Assembly: GCA_024276075.1 (NCBI GenBank)
Contig: JAJRXX010000035.1
Location: 1-64,000, forward strand
Source: Planctomycetota bacterium
GTDB taxonomy: Bacteria; Planctomycetota; Phycisphaerae; Phycisphaerales; Phycisphaeraceae
Length of the DNA: 64,000 nucleotides
Reading direction: 5' to 3'
A program made the position numbers and the translations under genes. This document shows, one piece after another, positions 57,458-64,000 of this stretch (positions are counted from its first letter, which is position 1; every line of letters starts with the position of its first letter). The notes under the pieces were generated by a model. The model saw nothing but the letters and a program-made list of their open reading frames with translations, had not been told where the DNA came from and searched no databases.

Positions 57458-57493
57458 AAAAAACGAACGCCTCGATCGAGGCGTTCGTTTTAA
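57458..57493 (-). terminator. Rho-independent terminator of the coiled-coil protein gene
   Basis: A perfect 32-base palindrome (57460-57491) centred between 57475 and 57476: arms AAACGAACGCCTCGA and TCGAGGCGTTCGTTT. On the minus strand it is followed by a run of six T (57463-57458). It begins 47 bases after the stop of the gene at 57538-57819. On the plus strand it could also stop transcripts coming from the left. Confidence 0.85.
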
Positions 57494-57537
57494 TCACACA
57501 CAGATTGGTAACACGTGCGTGGCGTCTCTCAGGTCGC

Positions 57538-57819
57538 TCACGAGCGATGTGTGTTGCTATCGTCGTCTCTCTGCTCAATCATCTTCCGCAGGTAGTTGTT
57601 CTCCCTGCGGGTGGCTTCAAGGTCGAACACAAGGTACTTGATCGACAGCCGCAGGTAGTCGAGGCTTTCCTGCAGGTTGTGAACGGTCTCTTGGAGCTTG
57701 GCGTGCCTGGCCTGGGTCTCATGGGCCATGTTCGTGAGCTTGTCGCGCTCGGTCTTGGGCAGAGTCGAGATTTCTTTCATCAGTTCGGTCAGTTTCGTGT
57801 GAAAAGTGGCTTCGTCCAT
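57538..57819 (-). CDS. Small coiled-coil protein, planctomycete-type
   Basis: 93 residues, nearly all helical: KLTELMKEISTLPKTERDKL, then heptad-rich ETQARHAKLQETVHNLQESLDYLRLSIKYL, and a conserved-looking FDLEATRRENNYLRKMIEQR. It has no signal peptide or membrane helix, so it is cytoplasmic. From general knowledge similar small proteins ending in FDLEATRRENxYLRKML occur widely in Planctomycetes, function unknown. A GGGAG ribosome site precedes the ATG, and a strong terminator follows, so it is a well-isolated single-gene unit, probably well expressed. Confidence 0.82.
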   Translation of the reverse strand: MDEATFHTKLTELMKEISTLPKTERDKLTNMAHETQARHAKLQETVHNLQESLDYLRLSIKYLVFDLEATRRENNYLRKMIEQRDDDSNTHRS

Positions 57820-58173
57820 TGTTTATTCTCCCGCTATGTGATTTGATCTGCCTAGTGTATCACAAGAGGGTTGCCAGACCGCAGCCGAGAGACAAAACTT
57901 TTTTAAATTATTTACATAATATTATTTCTTGTAATTACTTACGGCATTTCGCATTTCGCCCCTATTCGCAAAAGCCCGCTTGACGGGCCGTACCACGTGT
58001 GGCGTTTGAACAACATTCATGTGGGCGGGTGGCAATGTCAGATTGGTAAACCACTAATATATCGCCACTTAAATAGTGAGTCGCACAGGTACAACACCCA
58101 AAAACACCGCCTTTACAGCTCAAAAGCCTCGGTTTCGCACCAATATCGATCGATTGAGGGCTCGTAGTCCTGC
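57820..58173. other. Intergenic region upstream of the coiled-coil gene
   Basis: A 354-base gap. The first 100 bases left of 57940 are strongly AT-rich (for example AAATTATTTACATAATATTA near 57904) and probably contain the leftward promoter of the coiled-coil gene. A short inverted repeat GCCCGCTTGACGGGC lies at 57972-57986. No gene or RNA recognised; purM ends at 58174. Confidence 0.5.
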
Positions 58174-59253
58174 TCAGGAGAGGATCAGCCGGCCTGTACC
58201 TTTGACGACTTTGCCCAGTGTCCAGACCTGCTCGCCGAGGCGCGACAGCTGGTGCTTGACCGATTCCGCGAAGTGCGGGCGAACGATCATCACGTAGCCG
58301 ATGCCCATATTGAAGACCTTGTGCATCTCGCCTTGAGCCACGCGGCCGTGCCGCTTAAGGAAGCCAAAGATCGGTGGCGCATCCCACGATTTGAGACTAA
58401 TACGGGCATTGAGATGAGTGCCAAGCGTGCGAGGAATATTGCCAGGCAGACCACCGCCTGTGATGTGCGACATCGCGGTCGTGACCTGTTTGACGGTGTA
58501 CTTTCGCAGTATCGAGACGATCGGCTTGGCGTAGATCCGAGTCGGAGTCAGCAACACCCGGCCAAGTGTCTGGTGAGAATCCAGGTCGGGATAGGTCTTG
58601 TTCAGGTCCAGCTTGGCCTGCTTGACGATGGCGCGGACCAGCGAGTAGCCGTTGGAGTGAATACCAGTGGACGCCAAGCCCAGGATCACATCGCCCGCCT
58701 GCGCGCGTGAGCCTGTGACGAGCCGCTTGAGCTCACAGACGCCCACCGCAAAGCCCCCGAGGTCAAAATCACCCGGCGTATACAGGTCGGGCATCTCAGC
58801 GGTCTCACCCCCCAGCAACGCACAGTCAGCTTGTACGCAGCCGTCCGCCACGCCGGCGACGATCTGCGTGCCGATCTGAGGGTCGAGCTTATTCACCGCC
58901 AGGTAATCAAGAAAGAAAAGCGGCTCGGCACCCTGGACGATCAGGTCGTTGACGCTCATAGCGACCAGGTCCTGACCGATCGTGTCATATATTTTGAGCT
59001 GCGAAGCCAGCTTGACCTTTGTACCTACCCCATCGGTACAACTGACCAGCACGGGGTCGCGGTAATTTCGCTTGAAAAGCTTTTCGTTGAAGTCGAGCCT
59101 AAAACAACCCGCAAACGCCCCGTGCCGCCCCAGGACACGCGGGCCATAGGTGCGTCGCATGTGACGCTCGATCATCGAGACCATGCGGTCGCCAGCTTCG
59201 ATGTCGACACCGGTGTCGGCGTAGGTTACGGGTTTGTTCTTGGGGCGGCTCAC
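58174..59253 (-). CDS. purM: Phosphoribosylformylglycinamidine cyclo-ligase
   Basis: AIR synthetase of 359 residues, fifth step of purine synthesis (FGAM + ATP to AIR). Signatures: GRHGAFAGCFRLDF, VSCTDGVGTKVKLA (about 68-81), MSVNDLIVQGAEPLFFLDYLA (about 98-118), LLGGETAEMPDLY (about 144-156), and GLASTGIHSNGYSLVR. The start is GTG 59253. Divergent from the Fur-family gene. No other pur gene is adjacent. Confidence 0.97.
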   Translation of the reverse strand: MSRPKNKPVTYADTGVDIEAGDRMVSMIERHMRRTYGPRVLGRHGAFAGCFRLDFNEKLFKRNYRDPVLVSCTDGVGTKVKLASQLKIYDTIGQDLVAMSVNDLIVQGAEPLFFLDYLAVNKLDPQIGTQIVAGVADGCVQADCALLGGETAEMPDLYTPGDFDLGGFAVGVCELKRLVTGSRAQAGDVILGLASTGIHSNGYSLVRAIVKQAKLDLNKTYPDLDSHQTLGRVLLTPTRIYAKPIVSILRKYTVKQVTTAMSHITGGGLPGNIPRTLGTHLNARISLKSWDAPPIFGFLKRHGRVAQGEMHKVFNMGIGYVMIVRPHFAESVKHQLSRLGEQVWTLGKVVKGTGRLILS

Positions 59254-59406
59254 CCCAGGTAGTGTATCGGGGTTGGTAACAATAAAAAAATTCTTCTTGA
59301 AAATTCAGAAAAATCGTGACAGAACGACTCATGACGATTAAAATCAATAGGCAAACTTTATCCACCCGTTGCATCTGGTTTTTTACGGATTAAAAAGGCG
59401 GCTATC

Positions 59407-59853
59407 GTGCAAAAAGACCCGGACAGTGGGCGTATCCAAGACCTGTTTTCCCGCCACAAGCTCCGTTGCACGTCGCAGCGCAAGGGTCTTTACAAAGCCC
59501 TGGCAGCCAACACCGGCCACCCGACAGCGGAACAGCTCTACTATGAAGTAAGCGGCCATATCCCTGGCATGAGCCTAGCCACGGTGTACAACACGCTCGA
59601 AGCGTTCTGCAGTGCACACCTGGCTCAGAAGCTACCGGGGCAAGGCGGCTCAACACGCTACGATGCGTGCGTGCACAATCACCTACATACGCGCTGTGAG
59701 AAATCGGGTGCGGTGCATGATGTACCCGATGAGTTGGGACAAAAAATGCTCAAGGGGCTGCCTCGTACATTGCTTCGACAAATCGAAAAAGAGATGGGGT
59801 TCAGCATCGATTACGTACGTATCGAATTGGTCGGGCAACACACGAGCGGTTGA
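59407..59853 (+). CDS. Fur-family metal or peroxide regulator
   Basis: 148 residues from GTG 59407. Winged helix: RCTSQRKGLYKALAANTGHPTAEQLYYEV, then SLATVYNTLEAF, the Fur family recognition helix. The metal region has HNHLHTRCEKSGAVHDV: the HxH site is kept, while the usual CxxC structural zinc pair reads Cys-Glu-Lys-Ser, so the second Cys is lost and there is no C-terminal CxxC. This is closer to PerR/Irr-like variants; target metal is uncertain. The promoter region is shared with purM. A family A repeat follows the gene. Confidence 0.9.
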   Translation: MQKDPDSGRIQDLFSRHKLRCTSQRKGLYKALAANTGHPTAEQLYYEVSGHIPGMSLATVYNTLEAFCSAHLAQKLPGQGGSTRYDACVHNHLHTRCEKSGAVHDVPDELGQKMLKGLPRTLLRQIEKEMGFSIDYVRIELVGQHTSG

Positions 59854-59875
59854 CCCACCGATCAAAAACAACCCG

Positions 59876-60003
59876 CTAGAGCAACTGGCGTCAATATTTT
59901 CCATCTTGATTAGATAGTAGGTGTAACCAACATCTGTATTTCACGGCTTGCAAGCAAGCCGTGCCACCCGGTCAATGAAGATTAATGACGCCAGTTGCTC
60001 TAG
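59876..60003 (+). repeat. Family A MITE-like element, copy 3 (best terminal repeats)
   Basis: Begins CTAGAGCAACTGGCGTCA and ends with the exact reverse complement TGACGCCAGTTGCTCTAG, 18 bases perfect. Internal stem ACGGCTTGC-AA-GCAAGCCGT at 59942-59961. The centre also has TTCCATCTTGATT, matching the copy at 11073-11200. It lies between the convergent ends of the Fur-family and VWA genes. Confidence 0.9.
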
Positions 60004-60036
60004 AAAACCAGCAGCGACTCCGCAACACCGTCGCAG

Positions 60037-62004
60037 CTACAAGTACATCCGACGGGTGTAGACGACCCACTCGATCATCAGAAATGCTAGGGCCCCGACA
60101 ACACACAACGGCCAAAGGTCGCGTCTGATTTGCGTGACGCTGCTGTGGGTCCCCTGAGAGGAAGCGGACGCCGACACCGCAATCTGTTCGACAGGGTTAA
60201 TGTCGCTCTCATCCTGATCGAGGAGATTGACCGCCAACCGGTCCCAAGGCGGACTCATATCCTGCTGTGCCCGGTACAGACCGACCCGCTCGAAAATGGG
60301 TAACGTGACCAGGTCGGCGCCGTCAGCTTGGCCAATCGACTCGACGGTGCCCAGCGCGACAGGCCCTTCGTATTGCAGCGGGCCCGACGCTAACCCAGAC
60401 GGGACGGTCACGGATTGGCCCGGACGGTAGCCGACCGCGGCTTCGGAACGCCCACCCAACGATAACCACCCCACCGTGTTATTGATAAACACGGGAAAGC
60501 TGATGAGCATGGGCCAATTGCTCTTGAGCAGGTCAAACCCGACCACGACATGGTAAATACCTCGATCGGTGACCACTGCCATCACGGGTCCCGCCTGCCC
60601 GGTCGCGAGCACCTGGGCGGTCTCCGGCAAAACCAGCCGTTGCGGTTCGAGCATGATCAGTTGATCGAGCACCGCGTGTCTCATCAACGCGTGATCCCGT
60701 TGCCAATCGAGGATTAGTTGGCTCCCGGCCGCACCGGCGCTGCTGGGCACAAGTGTAAGACCCTCGACGGGCGGCGAGGCATTGAAATACAAGCTATTGA
60801 CCGGCGGCGGTTGCACCGGCGCGTAGGCATCGAAAACGATGGCGTCGTAGCCCGCGTCGGGGCCTGTCATCCCAACACGCCGTGTGAATTGATCGGGGTG
60901 CTGATGTTCGTAATGGGCAGGCGTCATGGTGACGAGCTTGCGCACGCCGACCGCTTTGATTGCCTGTTTGAGAAATACATTGCCCGCCGTGACCAACAGC
61001 ACGCGCAGACGCCTGGGGGGCGCTACGTTTAGCCATGCGGTATCGTCAGCACGAAGATCGTCGCTGTAATCGTGACCGAGTTCGAGCAACGCCGACGACG
61101 GCATATCAAGCTCAAACCACAACGGCTTGACGCCCGGACCCGTGCCAGTCACAGCAGGGACCGTAACGGGCAACACACGGCTAACGCGATCGTCGATCTT
61201 AAGGGTTAAGGTCGTCTCGACGGGACCCGGCGTGTAGTTGGCCAAGCGTGCAAAGACCTGCGCCCGGTGAGGCTGTGCAAAATCGCGCCTCGCTGAGAGC
61301 GCAACCACAGCTACGTTGCGCGGGTCCCGACCGACCTTGAGGTACCTTAGGTCCGCACCGGACAACGTCGGGGTCTTGGCGTCACGCACGCGGCCGTCGC
61401 TGATCACGTAAACAACGGTCGTGCCGGCATCCTGGTCGGCGATACCTTGTACAAAAGACTCGATCACACGCAGCGCAGGCTCCAGCGAGCTTCGCCGATC
61501 GGTCGCTGGGATGGCTCGAACAGCACGACGCAGCAGGGCAAGATCGGTCGTAAACGGTGCCACAACCCGTGCCCGATCAGCAAAGCTGATAACCATCGCA
61601 CCAGTGGCTGTGTCGTTTGCTTCGCCCAAGTCGTCGATCAGGGCCAACGCCAATTCCTTCGCCTCATCGAGCCGGGTCGGGGAAACGTCCTCCGCGTTCA
61701 TGGACGCGGAGTGGTCCAGCAAGATGATGATACGATCACCAGGACGCGACTGACCTCGTAGCATCGGCCGACCCAGTGCGGCGATCAGACCGGCTAGCAC
61801 GAGTAGTTGCAACAATAACAACAGGTTCCGCCGCAGCCTCTGAAACGGCGCGTTCACCTGAAGGTCCTGGATCGCTTTGCGCCACAACAGCGTCGAACTG
61901 ACAACCACCTGCCTGCGTCGCAGCTTCAGGAAATACATCGCCACCAGCAGCGGCACGGTAATTCCAGCAGCGATCAAGGCAGTAGCGGGTGATAGAAAAT
62001 TCAT
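60037..62004 (-). CDS. BatA/VWA domain membrane protein
   Basis: 655 residues. N-terminal BatA-type helices (FLSPATALIAAGITVPLLVAMYFLKLRRRQ and LLLLLQLLVLAGLIAALGRP), then a von Willebrand A domain (about 90-270) with a MIDAS-like DHSAS motif in IIILLDHSASMNAED. A long periplasmic region (about 275-625) follows with no recognised domain, and a C-terminal helix (WPLCVVGALAFLMIEWVVYTRRM). In moxR-DUF58-VWA operons the VWA proteins are thought to act with the MoxR ATPase in envelope or metal-complex maturation. It follows the DUF58 gene by 11 bases. Confidence 0.9.
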   Translation of the reverse strand: MNFLSPATALIAAGITVPLLVAMYFLKLRRRQVVVSSTLLWRKAIQDLQVNAPFQRLRRNLLLLLQLLVLAGLIAALGRPMLRGQSRPGDRIIILLDHSASMNAEDVSPTRLDEAKELALALIDDLGEANDTATGAMVISFADRARVVAPFTTDLALLRRAVRAIPATDRRSSLEPALRVIESFVQGIADQDAGTTVVYVISDGRVRDAKTPTLSGADLRYLKVGRDPRNVAVVALSARRDFAQPHRAQVFARLANYTPGPVETTLTLKIDDRVSRVLPVTVPAVTGTGPGVKPLWFELDMPSSALLELGHDYSDDLRADDTAWLNVAPPRRLRVLLVTAGNVFLKQAIKAVGVRKLVTMTPAHYEHQHPDQFTRRVGMTGPDAGYDAIVFDAYAPVQPPPVNSLYFNASPPVEGLTLVPSSAGAAGSQLILDWQRDHALMRHAVLDQLIMLEPQRLVLPETAQVLATGQAGPVMAVVTDRGIYHVVVGFDLLKSNWPMLISFPVFINNTVGWLSLGGRSEAAVGYRPGQSVTVPSGLASGPLQYEGPVALGTVESIGQADGADLVTLPIFERVGLYRAQQDMSPPWDRLAVNLLDQDESDINPVEQIAVSASASSQGTHSSVTQIRRDLWPLCVVGALAFLMIEWVVYTRRMYL

Positions 62005-62015
62005 ACGATCACTCT

Positions 62016-62936
62016 TTATCCCAACAGGCCTCGTTCACGCAGGTACCGAAGCACCACCGTGTCAAACCCCACAGACGTATCGGTCGCCATGTACGCGATG
62101 CCACGCTTGAGGCACTGGTCACGCACGTGGCGGCAGTATGACGCCAGATTTGCCTTGTATCGCTTAACCAGCGCAGCCGTAACGGAGACCTCCGTAGCGT
62201 CGTCATCTTCGCAGTCCAGCAAGCGCAGGTCGCCGATGATATTGCCCTTCTCAGGATCGATCTCCCCAGGGGCAAGCACCTGCACTGCATACACGTCGTA
62301 ACGGCTGCCACTCAGGTATCGCAGAGCATCGGCTAGATCGCCCTTGTCTAAAAAATCGCTGATGATGATGACGATGCCCTTTTGCCGTTGCGCCATCGCA
62401 AAGCGTCGGCAGACCGTGGCCAGGTGATCGCTCCCGCGCGGAGATTGAGACCGCAAAAATTGGAGCATGCGCGGAACGAGTCGCCGGCCGCGGAGGTTGG
62501 TCAACTGAGCGTCGGCCCCAGCAGCAAAACTGTACAGGTGCACACGGTTGTAATTAACAAGACCGATGTACCCCAACGCCGCAGCCAGGTGTTTCCCATA
62601 GACAAGCTTGCTAGGCTCACCCCAATCCATCGACGAAGTCGTATCCAGAATAATCGAGACCGACAGGTCTTCCTCCTCCATGAACAAGCGCAGGAACAGG
62701 CGATCGAGCCGGGCGTAGAGGTTCCAATCGATAAACCGCAGGTCGTCACCAGCAACATACTGACGGTAATCGGCAAACTCGACGGACTGGCCCTTCTTCT
62801 TGCTGCGCCGCTCCCCGTGGAGCTTGCCAGCCAATATCTTGCGCGACAGCACGTCGAGCTGATCGAGCCGGCGCATAAACTCGCCCGACAAGAGCTGGTC
62901 GTCACGGCTTTGCGTGGTGGTATCAGATTCGGCCAT
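62016..62936 (-). CDS. DUF58 family protein
   Basis: 306 residues. Family signature GERRSKKKGQSVEFADYRQYVAGDDLRFIDWNLYARLDRLFLRLF at about 41-85, followed by a VWA-like fold with SIILDTTSSMDWGEPSK (a DxTxS-type MIDAS variant) and IIISDFLDKGD. It lacks membrane helices, unlike many DUF58 proteins. Its start is three bases after the moxR stop, so the operon order is moxR, DUF58, VWA. The function is unproven; the family is a partner of MoxR AAA+ ATPases. Confidence 0.93.
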   Translation of the reverse strand: MAESDTTTQSRDDQLLSGEFMRRLDQLDVLSRKILAGKLHGERRSKKKGQSVEFADYRQYVAGDDLRFIDWNLYARLDRLFLRLFMEEEDLSVSIILDTTSSMDWGEPSKLVYGKHLAAALGYIGLVNYNRVHLYSFAAGADAQLTNLRGRRLVPRMLQFLRSQSPRGSDHLATVCRRFAMAQRQKGIVIIISDFLDKGDLADALRYLSGSRYDVYAVQVLAPGEIDPEKGNIIGDLRLLDCEDDDATEVSVTAALVKRYKANLASYCRHVRDQCLKRGIAYMATDTSVGFDTVVLRYLRERGLLG

Positions 62937-62938
62937 GG

Positions 62939-63964
<1,026 letters not shown>

Positions 63965-64000
63965 GTCAGGCTCCCGCGTTTGTGATCAGGGAATGTGTGA

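Larger units (their letters stand above)
56849..57537. other. 689-base gene-free region packed with palindromic repeats
   Basis: Between two leftward genes. From left to right: a family B core remnant (56927-56954), a family A variant with a different stem (56955-57062), two perfect hairpins (57062-57085, 57107-57130), a full family A copy (57186-57314), a family B copy (57312-57416), an A-type terminus AAATAACCACGCCATCTGCT (57421-57440), and the terminator at 57460-57491. No coding sequence recognised. Confidence 0.7.

Noticed and set aside
57972-57986. Terminator hairpin GCCCGCTTGACGGGC
   Set aside because: Short stem without a T-run and not placed behind a gene end.

Overview
The window looks like a chromosomal segment of a Gram-negative, probably marine planctomycete, most likely of the Phycisphaerae lineage. 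This is inference. It rests on LPS genes (lpxK, hldE, an O-antigen type polymerase and flippase), a small coiled-coil protein of a type I associate with Planctomycetes (57538-57819), a CAAX-protease-like gene of the exosortase-associated kind, two sulfotransferases, and dispersed palindromic repeats with a GCCGCGACCGTCAGGGAG core. No rRNA, tRNA, CRISPR array, phage or transposase gene was recognised. About 55 protein genes are supported.

Layout. 1-2476: an MBOAT O-acyltransferase and an SGNH-like partner (polysaccharide acetylation). 2543-6106: MarR regulator, argG and a divergent HD-GYP protein, all leftward. 6397-9375: a rhodanese lipoprotein and a hybrid histidine kinase in one rightward unit. 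9424-11023: a solitary GGQ release-factor-like protein and a CPBP membrane protease. 11339-15009: the dnaJ-like/clpB chaperone operon. 15349-18624: a ParA ATPase fused to a glycogen-binding CBM48 domain, followed by a large protein that resembles a MinD-type ATPase without its P-loop. 18948-22282: maf (broken by an in-frame stop), lpxK, hldE. 22301-26229: TPR protein, tandem PTPS protein, small membrane protein, pteridine-reductase-like SDR, CbiX-like protein. 26305-29606: secreted M28 peptidase with PDZ domain and an isopropylmalate dehydrogenase-type enzyme.

29771-44192 is a surface polysaccharide cluster: two sulfotransferases, six GT4-type glycosyltransferases, a Wzy-like polymerase, a Wzx-like flippase and two anchored proteins of unknown role. 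Together they suggest a sulfated exopolysaccharide or O-antigen; the phosphomannose isomerase at 49163-50230 could supply mannose precursors. 44302-49162: clpP, then an ABC-2 permease, SCO and DUF420 genes (cytochrome oxidase assembly context without oxidase subunits), then two look-alike membrane proteins with helical-repeat tails.

50396-60003: a small secreted Arg/Tyr/His-rich protein, ispG, a B12-binding-fold protein lacking the cobalamin histidine motif, an M48 lipoprotein protease, ubiE/menE-type methyltransferase, an AT-rich lipoprotein gene, a DUF2231 protein, a 0.5 kb stack of palindromic repeats, the coiled-coil protein with a strong terminator, purM and a Fur-family regulator. 60037-63964: a moxR - DUF58 - BatA/VWA operon.

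The most interesting items are the ParA-CBM48 fusion with its degenerate MinD-like neighbour (a candidate system for positioning glycogen or another glucan), the disrupted maf gene, the kinase with a periplasmic CPLC motif next to a rhodanese, and the MITE-like repeat families.
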